Made by a program: the position numbers and the translations under genes. Positions 10,971 to 20,341 of a stretch of 64,000 nucleotides of DNA are shown piece after piece (within the stretch, counting starts at the first letter, position 1; the number at the start of each line of letters is the position of its first letter). The stretch lies in contig NZ_BHZC01000001.1 in NCBI RefSeq assembly GCF_003865135.1, forward strand, positions 2,170,001-2,234,000. Direction: 5' to 3'. The DNA comes from Streptomyces chrestomyceticus JCM 4735. GTDB lineage: Bacteria; Actinomycetota; Actinomycetes; Streptomycetales; Streptomycetaceae. The notes under the pieces were generated by a model that was not told the origin of the DNA, made no database searches, and worked only from the letters and a program-made list of their open reading frames with translations.

Positions 10971-13046
10971 ATGGCCGTCACCACCACCGCTCCCCCCGCC
11001 CCCGCCACGGCGGCGACCCGGAAAGGCGGCGCGGCAGCGGTGACGGCCGTGCTCGTCCTGCTGATCGCCGCGCTCGCCCTCGTCGACATCGCGCAAGGCA
11101 CCTCCGGCGTCGGCGCCGCCGAGGTGGGGAAGGCGCTCACCGGGCAGGCCGACGCGGCGGACGCCTCCGTCGTCGTCGCCTCACGGCTGCCGCGGATGGC
11201 CGCCGGGCTCCTGGTCGGCGCGGTGCTCGGCATGGCGGGCGCCGCCCTCCAGGCCGTCAGCCGCAATGTGCTGGCCGCGCCCGACACCCTCGCGGTCAAC
11301 GCCGGTTCGTACTTCTCGCTCGGGCTGGTCGCCGCGACCGGCGTCTCGCTGCCGCTGCTCGCCTCCTCCGGCGTCGCGTTCGTCGGCGGCCTGGCGGCCG
11401 CGGCCGTCGTGCTCGGACTGTCCGGCCTGGGCGCCGGAACCGTACGGCTGGTGCTGGCGGGCAGCGCGCTGACCCTCGGCCTCAGCTCCGTCACGGAGGG
11501 ACTGCTGCTGCTGTTCCCCCAGCAGACGGAGGGCCTGTACGCCTGGAACCAGGGCAGCATCGCGCAGAACGGTTTCGGCGCGGTGCTGTGGATGCTGCCG
11601 CTCGCCGTCGCCGGACTGGCCGGGCTGCTGCTCGTCGCCCGCCGGGTCGACGCCCTGGCGCTCGGCGACGACGCCGCGCGGGGACTGGGCGTGTCCGTGC
11701 GCGCCACCCGGATCACCGCCGTCGTCCTGGCCGCCCTGCTGTCCGCCACGGCCGTCACCCTCGCCGGTCCGATCGGCTTCGTCGGGCTGAGCGCCCCGGC
11801 CGTCGTCCGCCTGCTGGCGCGCCGCTACCGCGGCTTGTCCCGGACGCGCGCGAGCGTGACGCGGTCCGCGCTCACCGGCGCGGTCCTGGTCCTCGGTTCG
11901 GACGTCGCACTGCGGGCGCTGGTGCCGTCCGACGTGGCGGTGGCCGTGCCGACCGGCGTGGTCACGAGCCTGGTCGGCGCCGTGTTCCTGGTGGTGCTGG
12001 CGACCCGGGGCCGGGACACCGGCGCCGCCGCCCCGCCCGACCGGCTGCGCATCCGCAGCCGGACCGTCTTCGTGACCGTGGCCGGGACGCTGGTGGCGGC
12101 GCTGCTCGCGGTGACCATCGCGTCCGTACTGCTCGGCGACTCCAAGCTGCTGCTCGGCGACGTCCTGAACTGGGCGCAGGGCCGGGCCGGGCGGGTCGTC
12201 TCCTTCGTCCTCGACACGCGAGTGCCCCGGGTGCTCGCCGCCCTCCTCGCGGGCGCCGCCCTCGCCCTGGCCGGCACCCTGGTCCAGGCGGTGACCCGCA
12301 ACCCGCTGGCCGAACCGGGCGTCATGGGTGTCTCCGGCGGTGCCGCGCTGGGCGCGGTGGTCCTGGTGACGACCGCGCCCGAGGCCGGGCCGGCGGGCCT
12401 CGCCGCCGCCGCTTTCGCGGGCGCCGCCCTCGCCTCCGCACTCGTCTTCGGGCTGTCGGCGCGCGGCGGCTTCCGGCAGAACCGCCTGGTGCTGGTCGGC
12501 ATGGGCGTCGCCACCGCGAGCGCCGCCCTGATCAGCCTGCTGATCGTCCTCACCGACCCGTTCAACGCCACCAAGGCGCTGACCTGGCTGTCCGGTTCGA
12601 CGTACGGGCGGACGCTGCCCGACCTGCTGCCGCTCGCCGTCGTCCTCGCGGTGGGCGTCGCCGTGGCGTTCGCCCGGCACACCGAACTCGACCTCGTCTC
12701 GCTGGACGGGGACACCCCTCGGCTGCTGGGACTCGGTGTCCCCGGGGCGCGCCTCGGGTTCCTGGCGCTGGGCGTCCTGCTGAGCGCGGCGGCCGTCGCC
12801 GTGACCGGCACCATCGCCTTCGTCGGTCTGGTCGCCCCGCACGCGGCGCGCGCCCTCGTGGGCCGCCGGCACGTACGGGTGGTGCCGGTGGCGGTGCTGC
12901 TGGGCGCGGTGCTGGTGGGGACGGCGGACATGGTGGGCCGGACGGTGATCGCCCCGGCCCAGCTCGGCGCGGGCCTGCTCACGGCGGTCATCGGCACGCC
13001 GTACTTCCTGTGGCTGCTGATCCGGACCCGGACCTCGGCGCGATAA
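10971..13046 (+). CDS. Double-length FecCD-type siderophore permease (FhuB-like fusion)
   Basis: Integral membrane permease of 691 aa made of two fused FecCD/BtuC-type halves, as in E. coli FhuB, so one polypeptide provides the whole channel. The first half (about 1-345) contains SRLPRMAAGLLVGAVLGMAG and GPIGFVGLSAPAVVRLLARR; the second (about 350-691) repeats the pattern with TRVPRVLAALLAGAALALAG and GTIAFVGLVAPHAARALVGR. Each half has about ten predicted transmembrane helices and a cytoplasmic loop that would dock the ATPase. It follows the lipoprotein gene by 22 bp and ends the transporter operon. Confidence 0.93.
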   Translation: MAVTTTAPPAPATAATRKGGAAAVTAVLVLLIAALALVDIAQGTSGVGAAEVGKALTGQADAADASVVVASRLPRMAAGLLVGAVLGMAGAALQAVSRNVLAAPDTLAVNAGSYFSLGLVAATGVSLPLLASSGVAFVGGLAAAAVVLGLSGLGAGTVRLVLAGSALTLGLSSVTEGLLLLFPQQTEGLYAWNQGSIAQNGFGAVLWMLPLAVAGLAGLLLVARRVDALALGDDAARGLGVSVRATRITAVVLAALLSATAVTLAGPIGFVGLSAPAVVRLLARRYRGLSRTRASVTRSALTGAVLVLGSDVALRALVPSDVAVAVPTGVVTSLVGAVFLVVLATRGRDTGAAAPPDRLRIRSRTVFVTVAGTLVAALLAVTIASVLLGDSKLLLGDVLNWAQGRAGRVVSFVLDTRVPRVLAALLAGAALALAGTLVQAVTRNPLAEPGVMGVSGGAALGAVVLVTTAPEAGPAGLAAAAFAGAALASALVFGLSARGGFRQNRLVLVGMGVATASAALISLLIVLTDPFNATKALTWLSGSTYGRTLPDLLPLAVVLAVGVAVAFARHTELDLVSLDGDTPRLLGLGVPGARLGFLALGVLLSAAAVAVTGTIAFVGLVAPHAARALVGRRHVRVVPVAVLLGAVLVGTADMVGRTVIAPAQLGAGLLTAVIGTPYFLWLLIRTRTSAR

Positions 13047-13070
13047 CGGCACTCGCCGCTACCTCACCAT

Positions 13071-13115
13071 TCCCTAATCTTCCCTATTGCTCCCTCACAT
13101 AGGGAAGGTTAGGGT
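13071..13115. promoter_or_regulatory. Five helically phased TCCCT/AGGGA half-sites forming a 16-bp inverted repeat
   Basis: TCCCT occurs at 13071, 13081 and 13091, then the inverse AGGG at 13101 and 13111: five elements exactly 10 bp apart. The outer parts form an inverted repeat, 13072-13087 against 13099-13114, with one G-T mismatch. TATTTTT follows and runs into the GTG of the HTH gene at 13122. It may be an autoregulatory operator covering the promoter, a terminator for the transporter operon, or both. Confidence 0.6.
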
Positions 13116-13121
13116 ATTTTT

Positions 13122-13550
13122 GTGAACGACCGCTTCTACTCCGTCGACCAAGTAGCCGAGCTCTTGGGCCTGCACGTCCGTACCGTCCGCAGCTATGTGC
13201 GGGACGGGCGGCTCGCCGCGGTCCGGATCGGCAAGCAGTACCGCATCGCGCACGAGGACCTGGAAGCCTTCACCGGCCGCCCGGTCCCCGCCGCGCCCGA
13301 GGAACCGGCCGGGCAGCGGCACAGCGAGGTGACGAGCGTCGTGGAGATCGACGCGGTCGACGCCCGGACCGCCGACCGGCTGTCCACCCTCCTGACCAGT
13401 GCGGCGGCCCATCGCGGGCCCGATGAGCGGCCGCTGCGGATCGAGACGGTGTACGACCCGGGGCGGGCCCGGATGAAGGTCGTCATTCTCGGCGGTCTGG
13501 CGGACACGGCCCGGCTGTTCGACTACATGGAGGGGGTGCTCGACTCATGA
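13122..13550 (+). CDS. MerR/excisionase-type helix-turn-helix regulator
   Basis: Small DNA-binding protein of 142 aa. Residues 5-52 form an HTH_17-type winged helix (YSVDQVAELLGLHVRTVRSY, then DGRLAAVRIGKQYRIAHEDLEAF) as in MerR-like and excisionase proteins. The remaining ~90 residues are a separate C-terminal domain with strands (VVEIDAVDA, RIETVYDPG, KVVILGG), probably a sensor or dimerisation part; I do not recognise its ligand. The GTG start has no ribosome site and sits directly after the phased repeat, suggesting leaderless, self-controlled expression. Its stop overlaps the hydrolase start (ATGA), so the two form an operon and the hydrolase substrate may be the signal. Confidence 0.85.
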   Translation: MNDRFYSVDQVAELLGLHVRTVRSYVRDGRLAAVRIGKQYRIAHEDLEAFTGRPVPAAPEEPAGQRHSEVTSVVEIDAVDARTADRLSTLLTSAAAHRGPDERPLRIETVYDPGRARMKVVILGGLADTARLFDYMEGVLDS

Positions 13551-14422
13551 GCACGAACGCGGACACGCACACAGCCACGCACACAGCCACGATCTACAAG
13601 TCGGCAGCCGGGGAGCGCGAGCTCCGGCAGCGCTATCTGGAGGCGCTGGACAACTGGCCCGTCCCCGCCGAGCGGATACGGATACCGACCCGCGAAGGCG
13701 AGACCTTCGTGCTCGTCTCCGGGCCGCCGGACGCGCCGCCGGTGGTCCTGCTGCACGGCTCGGGGGCCAACGCGACCATGTGGCAGGGCGATGCAGCCGC
13801 CTGGGCGCGGCACTTCCGTACGTACGCCGTCGACGTGATCGGCGAGCCTGGCCTGAGCGCGCCGTCCCGCCCGCCGCTGGCCTCCGACGCGTACGCGCGG
13901 TGGCTGGACGAGGTGCTGGACGGACTGGGCGTCCCGGTCGCCTCCTTCGTCGCCACCTCCCTGGGCGGCTGGCTGGCCCTGGACTACGCCACCCGCCGCC
14001 CGGACCGGGTGTCCCGCCTGGCCCTGCTGTGCCCCGGCGGCCTGGGAAAGCAGCGGGTGGGGCTGCTCTTCAAGTCGCTGCTGCTGCGGCCGTTCGGGCG
14101 CTGGGGGACGTACCGGACGGTGCGCGGCGCCACGGGGCTGGACACACTGGAGGCGGGGCCGGTCCTCGACCAGGTGGTGTTGACGTTCACCCAGTTCAAG
14201 CCCCGTACGGAGCGACTGCCACGGTTCTCGGACGAGGCGCTGCGCGGCCTGGACGTACCCGTGCTGCTGATTGCCGGTACGGAGGACGCCTTCTTCGACT
14301 CGGCGGACACCGTCCGTCGCGTGCGGGAGAACGTCCCGGACGCCACGGTGCGGCTGCTGCCCGGGGTCGGGCACGCGATCTTCGGGCAGACGGACACGGT
14401 GGCGGAGTTCCTGCGGGGGTGA
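13547..14422 (+). CDS. Alpha/beta hydrolase
   Basis: Cytoplasmic alpha/beta-hydrolase-fold enzyme of 291 aa. VVLLHGSGANATMW (oxyanion region) is followed by the nucleophile elbow VATSLGGW, where the usual first Gly of GxSxG is Ala, then the acid Asp in LLIAGTEDAFF and the His in LLPGVGHAIF. A complete Ser-Asp-His triad is therefore present. Substrate unknown; esterase or lactonase activity would be ordinary for this group. Co-expressed with the HTH regulator through a 4-bp overlap. Confidence 0.88.
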   Translation: MSTNADTHTATHTATIYKSAAGERELRQRYLEALDNWPVPAERIRIPTREGETFVLVSGPPDAPPVVLLHGSGANATMWQGDAAAWARHFRTYAVDVIGEPGLSAPSRPPLASDAYARWLDEVLDGLGVPVASFVATSLGGWLALDYATRRPDRVSRLALLCPGGLGKQRVGLLFKSLLLRPFGRWGTYRTVRGATGLDTLEAGPVLDQVVLTFTQFKPRTERLPRFSDEALRGLDVPVLLIAGTEDAFFDSADTVRRVRENVPDATVRLLPGVGHAIFGQTDTVAEFLRG

Positions 14423-14430
14423 GGGGGCGT

Positions 14431-14462
14431 GTGGACGGGCACCTCATGCGAGGCCCGTCCAC
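14431..14462. terminator. Bidirectional terminator between the hydrolase gene and dnaE
   Basis: GTGGACGGGC (14431-14440) pairs with GCCCGTCCAC (14453-14462) around a 12-nt loop. The dnaE stop codon (14444-14446) lies in the loop, so the hairpin overlaps the last dnaE codons and can serve both convergent genes. Confidence 0.6.
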
Positions 14463-17400
14463 GCGTCGGCGCCGAACGCGCCCTTCACGTCGGACGCGAC
14501 GGTGGCGGCGTCCACCGTGGCCTGGAGGGCGTACACCGTCGTCTTGTGAGGACCGCGGACGCTGAGGTGGACGGGACTGTCGCCCGGGTGGTCCGCGAGG
14601 ATACGTTTCAGCTCCCGTACGGACGCTTCGGTGATCCGGTGGGCGGGGAGCGCGAGCCGTACGGGCGGGCGGCCGCCGTGCTCGGCGGAGGACACGTCCA
14701 GTACCGCGAGTTCCCGGCCGAAGACATGCACGGTCCCGTCCCGGTCGTCGATCCTGCCCTGGACGGAGACGACGTTGTCCTCGGCCAGCGCGTGCTGCAC
14801 GAGCTGGTAGGCGGCGGGGAAGAAGAGCACCTCGACGGCCGCGTCGCGGTCCGTGAGCTGCACGACGGCCCAGGCGTTGCCCTGCCGGGTCACCTTGAGC
14901 TGGACGCCGGTGATCAGCCCGGACAGCCGCACCTCTCCGGTGGTGCGGCCGGAGGCGAGCAGTTCGGCGATGGAGCAGTCCCGGGCGCCGGCGAGGATGT
15001 GTTCGGCGCCGTCCAGCGGGTGGGCGGAGACGTAGAGGCCGAGCATGTCGCGTTCGGTCGCCAGGAGCTGCCTGCGGGGCCACTCCGCGTCGTCGACGGG
15101 GAAGTCGAGGCCGAAGACCGGCCCGCCGCTCCCTGCTCCGGCCCCGTCTCCGCCCAGTCCGGCGAACAGGTCGTCCTGCCCGTAACTCGCCGCCTTCTTC
15201 ACGGGGATGACGGCGTCGACGGCTTCCTCGTGGACGGCCGTGAGCCCCTTGCGTGAATGCCCCAGGGAGTCGAACGCACCGGCCTTGATCAGGGACTCCA
15301 CGGCCCTCTTGTTCAGTGCGGGCAGGCCGGCCTTGCCGAGGAAGTCGGCGAAGGAGGTGAACTTCCCTTCCCGGCGGCGCGCGTCGACCACGGCCGCGAT
15401 GACGTTCTCGCCGACGTTGCGTACGGACCGCAGCCCGAACCGTACGTCGTCGCCGACGGCGGTGAATTCGGCGACGGACTCGTTCACGTCCGGCTGGAGG
15501 ACGCGGACACCGTTCTTGCGGGCGTCGGCGAGGTAGACCGCGGCCTTGTCCTTGTCGTCACCGACCGAGGTGAGCAGCGCGGCCATGTACTCGGCCGGAT
15601 AGTTGGCCTTGAGGTAGGCGGTCCAGTACGAGACGAGTCCGTACCCGGCGGTGTGCGACTTGTTGAACGCGTAGCCGGAGAACGGCAGCATGACGTCCCA
15701 CAGGGCCTTGACGGCCTCCTCGCTGAACCCGTTGCTCCGCATGCCGTCGTGGAACTTGTCCCACTCCGCGGCCAGTACCTCCGGCTTCTTCTTGCCCATC
15801 GCACGGCGCAGCAGGTCGGCACCGCCGAGGGTGTATCCGGCCAGCTCCCGCGCGATGGCCATGATCTGCTCCTGGTAGACCAGCAGATGGAAGGTGTTGC
15901 CGAGGATCGGCTCCAGTGCCTCCCGCAGCTCGGGGTGGATCGGGGTGATCTCCTGGCGGCCGGTCTTGCGGTGGGCGTAGTTGGTGTGCGCGTCGGCCGC
16001 CATGGGGCCGGGCCGGTAGAGGGCGTTGACGGCGGCGATGTCCTCGAAGCGGGTGGGCTCCATCTGCCGCAGCAGGACGCGCATGCCGCCGCCGTCGAGC
16101 TGGAAGACGCCGAACGTGTTGCCCTCGGCCAGCAGCCGGTACGTCTTCGGGTCGTCCAGCGGGATCACGACGGTGGCCGGGTCGCCGTCCAGCGGGTCCA
16201 CGGTGGCCAGGCTGACGCCCCGGTTCTCCCGGACGTTCTCGATGGCCTGGTCGATCACGCCCAGGTTCCGCAGGCCCAGAAAATCCACCTTGACCAGGCC
16301 CATGGCCTCGCAGGACGGGTAGTCGAACCCGGTGATCTTCACACCGTCCGCGGCGCGCATGTGCAGCGGGATGCGGTCGGTGAGCTTCGTCTTGGACAGG
16401 ATCACCGCGGCGGCGTGCACACCGGTGCCGCGGGTCAGGCCCTCCACCCCGCGGGCGGTGTCGACGACCCGCCGCACGTCCGGCTCGCTCTCGTACAGCC
16501 GCCGGATCTCGGCGGCCTCCGCGTACCGCTCATGGGCGGGGTCGAAGACGGCGGCCAGCGGGGCCGGCTTGCCGTTCTGGTCCGGCGGCAGCGCCTTGGT
16601 GATCCGCTCGCCGTGGGCGTAGGGGTAGCCGAGGATGCGCGAGGAGTCCTTGATCGCGTTCTTGGCCTTGATCCGGCCGAACGTATTGACCATGGCGGTG
16701 TACTCGTCGCCGTACTTCTCCGTGACGTAGCGGACCATCCGGTCGCGCTGCCGGTCGTCGAAGTCGAGGTCCACGTCCGGCGGGTTGATGCGCTCGGGGT
16801 TCAGGAACCGTTCGAACAGCAGGCCGTGCTCCAGGGGGCACAGCTCGGTGATACGGATGGCGTAGGCGACCAGGGAGCCGGTGGCGGAGCCCCGGCCCGG
16901 ACCCAGCGGAATCCGGTGCTGCCGGGCGTGGCGGCAGATGTCCGCCACGACGAGGAAGTACGAGCTGAAGCCCATCGGGCCGATGACCGCCATCTCGGTC
17001 TCGAAACGCTCCAGGATGTGCGGCGGCACCGGACTCCCGTACCGCATCGCGAGTCCTGCGAGCACTTCCTTGCGCAGCCACGACTCCTGCGTCTCGCCGT
17101 CGGGCACGTCCGGAAAGCGCGGCATCTCGTCGACATGGTCGAAGACCTCGTCGTAGGACTCGACGCGCTCGGCGACCAGCAGGGTGTTGTCGCAGGCCGC
17201 CGGCAGCTCCGCGAACAGGCGGCGCATCTCGGCGGCGCTCTTGAGGTAGTAGCCGGAGCCGTTGAAACGGAAGCGGTCCGGGTCGTCCTTGTTCTTGCCG
17301 ACACCGATGCACAGCAGGCTGTCGTGGGCGTCGGCCTGGTCCTCGGTGACGTAGTGCGCGTCGTTGGTGGCCAGGAGGGGGAGGTCCAGGTCCTTGGCCA

Positions 17401-18052
17401 GGCGCAGCAGGTCCGCCCGGACCTCCCGCTCGATGGCCAGGCCGTGGTCCATCAGCTCCAGGAAGTAGTGCTCCCGGCCGAAGATGTCCTGGTAGGCCGC
17501 GGCGGCGGCCCGCGCCTCGGCGTACTGGCCCAGCCGCAGCCGGGTCTGGATCTCGCCGGAGGGACAGCCGGTGGTGGCGATGATGCCCTCCGGCCGCCCG
17601 GCGATCAGGTCGCGGTCCATGCGCGGCTTGCCGGCGGGGAACTGGCCCTCGTAACTGGCCTGCGTACTGAGCCGGAACAGGTTCCGCAGGCCCTGGCTGT
17701 TCCGCGCCCACATGGTCAGGTGGGTGAAGCGGCCGCCACCCGAGACGTCCTTCGACCCCTCACCGTCCGCGCCGACGGCCCGCCGGCCGCCCGGCCCCCA
17801 GAACTCCTGCTTCCGTACGAACCGGGACGAAGGCGCCACGTACGCCTCGATGCCGATGACCGGCCTGACGCCCTCGAAGTCCTTGGCGACCTGCGCGAAC
17901 TCATAGGCACCGAACATGTTGCCGTGATCGCTCATGGCGATCGCCGGCATGCCCTGCCGGGCCACCTCGCCGAACATCGGCCGCAGCTTCTGCGCGCCGT
18001 CCAGCATCGAGTACTCGGTGTGGTTGTGCAGGTGGACGAAGGAATCCGGCAC
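14444..18052 (-). CDS. dnaE: DNA polymerase III alpha subunit (DnaE-type paralog)
   Basis: Family C DNA polymerase of about 1202 aa. It has the N-terminal PHP domain (FVHLHNHTEYSMLDGA, SDHGNMFGAYEF), the palm with catalytic aspartates in PPDVDLDFDDRQRDRM and VDFLGLRNLGVID, tandem HhH near LADARKNGVRVLQPDVNES and a C-terminal OB domain (VRLSGLITGVQLKVTRQGNAWAV, positions quoted in parts). The GTG at 18052 gives the family start PDSFVHLHNH with GGAGG upstream. From memory the principal Streptomyces replicative DnaE begins differently and lies elsewhere, so this may be a second copy of the DnaE1 class and not the ImuB-linked DnaE2; this cannot be tested inside the window. No imuA/imuB neighbours are present. 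Confidence 0.93.
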   Translation of the reverse strand: MPDSFVHLHNHTEYSMLDGAQKLRPMFGEVARQGMPAIAMSDHGNMFGAYEFAQVAKDFEGVRPVIGIEAYVAPSSRFVRKQEFWGPGGRRAVGADGEGSKDVSGGGRFTHLTMWARNSQGLRNLFRLSTQASYEGQFPAGKPRMDRDLIAGRPEGIIATTGCPSGEIQTRLRLGQYAEARAAAAAYQDIFGREHYFLELMDHGLAIEREVRADLLRLAKDLDLPLLATNDAHYVTEDQADAHDSLLCIGVGKNKDDPDRFRFNGSGYYLKSAAEMRRLFAELPAACDNTLLVAERVESYDEVFDHVDEMPRFPDVPDGETQESWLRKEVLAGLAMRYGSPVPPHILERFETEMAVIGPMGFSSYFLVVADICRHARQHRIPLGPGRGSATGSLVAYAIRITELCPLEHGLLFERFLNPERINPPDVDLDFDDRQRDRMVRYVTEKYGDEYTAMVNTFGRIKAKNAIKDSSRILGYPYAHGERITKALPPDQNGKPAPLAAVFDPAHERYAEAAEIRRLYESEPDVRRVVDTARGVEGLTRGTGVHAAAVILSKTKLTDRIPLHMRAADGVKITGFDYPSCEAMGLVKVDFLGLRNLGVIDQAIENVRENRGVSLATVDPLDGDPATVVIPLDDPKTYRLLAEGNTFGVFQLDGGGMRVLLRQMEPTRFEDIAAVNALYRPGPMAADAHTNYAHRKTGRQEITPIHPELREALEPILGNTFHLLVYQEQIMAIARELAGYTLGGADLLRRAMGKKKPEVLAAEWDKFHDGMRSNGFSEEAVKALWDVMLPFSGYAFNKSHTAGYGLVSYWTAYLKANYPAEYMAALLTSVGDDKDKAAVYLADARKNGVRVLQPDVNESVAEFTAVGDDVRFGLRSVRNVGENVIAAVVDARRREGKFTSFADFLGKAGLPALNKRAVESLIKAGAFDSLGHSRKGLTAVHEEAVDAVIPVKKAASYGQDDLFAGLGGDGAGAGSGGPVFGLDFPVDDAEWPRRQLLATERDMLGLYVSAHPLDGAEHILAGARDCSIAELLASGRTTGEVRLSGLITGVQLKVTRQGNAWAVVQLTDRDAAVEVLFFPAAYQLVQHALAEDNVVSVQGRIDDRDGTVHVFGRELAVLDVSSAEHGGRPPVRLALPAHRITEASVRELKRILADHPGDSPVHLSVRGPHKTTVYALQATVDAATVASDVKGAFGADAWTGLA

Positions 18053-18203
18053 GGGTGCATCGCCTCCGGGGGGAGCCAGGGGGGCCAGGGGCCTGCCAAA
18101 CCGCAGGTTGACCGGATACATCCAAGCGAGCGCGGATCGCCTGGATCAAGCAACCGAGTGGCCACCCATAATCAACCACCGGTTGTCCGCCTAGGATGTC
18201 GGC

Positions 18204-19151
18204 GTGGATCTCACTGCCGTACGCACCTTCGTCACCGCCGCGGACGCGGGACAGTTCCAGGAAGCCGCCGCCGAGCTGTCGATCACCCCGCAGGCCGTCT
18301 CCAAACGCATCGCCGTGCTGGAGAAGGACCTCGCCGTGCCGCTGTTCAGCCGTACGGCCCGCGGGGCCCGGCTCACCATCGACGGGCAGGCGTTCCTGCC
18401 GTACGCCCGGGCCCTCCTCCAGGCCGAGGAGCGGGCCGCCGCCTCCGTACGGCCGGGGCGGCGGGCGCTGCGTGTGGACGTGATCGGCCGCCGGGTCTCG
18501 GTGGCCGGGCTGCTGCGCGGCTTCCACCGTGCGCACCCGGAGACCGAGCTGGACGTGGTGACCCTGTTCGACTTCGACACGGCCGTCGCCGCCGTCCGGT
18601 CCGGGACCATCGACGCGACCTTCCGCGCCGTGACCATGCCGGGCCGGCGGCTCCCCGACGAGCTGCGGGCCACGTCGGTCTTCGACGAACCGCTGCACCT
18701 GTTCACCGGACCGGCGCACGAGTTCGCCACCGCCCGCGCGATCTCACCCGCCCAGCTCGCCGGGCGCCGGATCTGGATGCCCGGCAACATGCCCGGCACC
18801 GAGTGGGCCGCCTACTACGACGAACTCGCCGCCGCCTTCGGCCTCACCGTCGAGGCGACCGGCCCCAACTTCGGCATCGAGCACCTCCTCGACACGATCG
18901 CGGCCTCCTCGACCCTGGCGACCTTCGTCAGCGAGCAGACCCCCCTGGTCTGGCCGGCCGGCCACGACCTGCGCAGCATCCCCCTGCACGACCCGACCCC
19001 GGTCTACCCGCACTCACTGATCTGGCGCGCCGACAACCCGCACCCCGCCCTCGCCGCGCTCCGCGAGCACCTCACGTCCGCGTACCCCGGGCGCCCCGAG
19101 AGCGGGACATGGGTTCCGGAGTGGACGCTTCAGGACCGCGGCCAGGTGTAG
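18204..19151 (+). CDS. LysR-family transcriptional regulator
   Basis: LTTR of 315 aa. The N-terminal winged HTH (MDLTAVRTFVTAADAGQFQEAAAELSITPQAVSKRIAVLE, quoted to show the QEAAAELSITPQAVSKRI recognition part) is followed by a two-lobed LysR substrate domain from about residue 90. The GTG at 18204 has no strong ribosome site; TTGTCC and TAGGAT lie just upstream, which would suit a near-leaderless message. It is divergent from dnaE with an AACCACCGGTT palindrome in between and convergent with the oxidoreductase gene, with which it shares a 22-bp 3' overlap. Target genes are unknown; LTTRs usually control a neighbour. Confidence 0.9.
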   Translation: MDLTAVRTFVTAADAGQFQEAAAELSITPQAVSKRIAVLEKDLAVPLFSRTARGARLTIDGQAFLPYARALLQAEERAAASVRPGRRALRVDVIGRRVSVAGLLRGFHRAHPETELDVVTLFDFDTAVAAVRSGTIDATFRAVTMPGRRLPDELRATSVFDEPLHLFTGPAHEFATARAISPAQLAGRRIWMPGNMPGTEWAAYYDELAAAFGLTVEATGPNFGIEHLLDTIAASSTLATFVSEQTPLVWPAGHDLRSIPLHDPTPVYPHSLIWRADNPHPALAALREHLTSAYPGRPESGTWVPEWTLQDRGQV

Positions 19152-20218
19152 ACGGCGGTGCGGGCGCCGAACTTCGCGTAACGGCAGACCCGTTCCTTGA
19201 TCACCGCCGCCGCGCGCCCGGCGACGTGGAGCCGCCGCGCCGTACCGTCCCTGCGGTCGACCTGGAGCAGCCCGTCGCGACGGCCCAGGCACACCCCCTG
19301 CCCGGTGTACCCCATGGCGTACGGCTTGGGCGCGCGCCCCTGGACGATCCGCGCCAGCGTGTCCGCGGCGTGCGCGCCCTGCGGCATGGCCGTCGCACAG
19401 GCCGCCCGCGCACCGGGAACCGCCGCGCAGTCACCCACGACGAAGATCCGCGGATCGGTGACGCTGCGCAGATATCCGTCGACCACCGCACGCCCGTCGC
19501 CGTCCACCTCAAGTCCACTACGGGCGGCCAGATCGGGCACGCTCCCGATGACCGCCCACAGCGTGAGGTCGGAGGCGAACCGTCGCCCCGCCTGGAGCAC
19601 CACGGCACCGCCCTCTTCCCCGGCACCGGCATCAACCTGCGCAACAGTCCCCTCCACGACCTCCACGCCCAACCGCTCCAGCCCCGTACGCACCCGCTTC
19701 CGCGCGCCCGCCGACAGGCTCGCGCCGATCGTCTCCCCCACGAGGCGCACCCGGAGGCCGGGCCGCCCGAAGGCGATCTCGGCCGCCGTCTCGATGCCGG
19801 TCAGCCCGCCGCCGACGACGGTGACCGCTGCCCCGCCGGGCAGCGCGGACAGCGCGGCCCGCGCCTCCTCGGCGCCCTCCCAGGTCCCCACCGCGACAGT
19901 GCCCGGCAGCGGTACGGCCGTGCTGCCCACCGCGAGGAACAGATGGTCGAAGTCAAGACCCGTCCCGTCGTCCAGAACGGCCTCACCGTCGCCGATCTTG
20001 TCGACAGTGCCCACCCGCGTCGCGATCCCCTCGCTCAGCATGGACGCCAGCGGAACCGCCGCCGCTCCGGTCCCCGCGACCTGCTCGTGCAGCCGCACCC
20101 GCTCGACGAAGTCCGGCCGGGGGTTGAGCACCGTGATCTCCGCCGACTTCACCTTCTTGGCCAGCCGGTTCGCCGCGATCGTCCCCGCGTAGCCCGCTCC
20201 CACCACCAAGACCCGCAT
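19130..20218 (-). CDS. NAD(P)/FAD-dependent oxidoreductase (NDH-2-like)
   Basis: Flavoprotein of 362 aa of the pyridine nucleotide-disulphide oxidoreductase superfamily, nearest to type II NADH dehydrogenases and related quinone reductases. MRVLVVGAGYAGTIAANRL is the FAD dinucleotide fold; VTVVGGGLTGIETAAEIA is the NAD(P)H fold; DPRIFVVGDCAA binds FAD ribityl. No redox CxxxxC pair is visible, which fits NDH-2 rather than disulphide reductases. ATG at 20216-20218 follows GGGAGG. The last 22 bp overlap the convergent LysR gene. Confidence 0.88.
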   Translation of the reverse strand: MRVLVVGAGYAGTIAANRLAKKVKSAEITVLNPRPDFVERVRLHEQVAGTGAAAVPLASMLSEGIATRVGTVDKIGDGEAVLDDGTGLDFDHLFLAVGSTAVPLPGTVAVGTWEGAEEARAALSALPGGAAVTVVGGGLTGIETAAEIAFGRPGLRVRLVGETIGASLSAGARKRVRTGLERLGVEVVEGTVAQVDAGAGEEGGAVVLQAGRRFASDLTLWAVIGSVPDLAARSGLEVDGDGRAVVDGYLRSVTDPRIFVVGDCAAVPGARAACATAMPQGAHAADTLARIVQGRAPKPYAMGYTGQGVCLGRRDGLLQVDRRDGTARRLHVAGRAAAVIKERVCRYAKFGARTAVYTWPRS

Positions 20219-20341
20219 GTGCGCCTCCCGTTGTGTCGTCACCTCACACACGAGACAGCTCGGGACCCCCCATCCGTGACAAGCGGCCCGAGTGAACTGC
20301 GTCACCCGAGACCGCCGGCGGTCGGAGCGCGGCCCCCTCCC

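Noticed and set aside
13072..13121. Treating the inverted repeat plus TATTTTT purely as a terminator
   Set aside because: The 10-bp phasing of five elements and its position against the next start codon favour an operator; termination is possible as a second role, so it was listed as regulatory.
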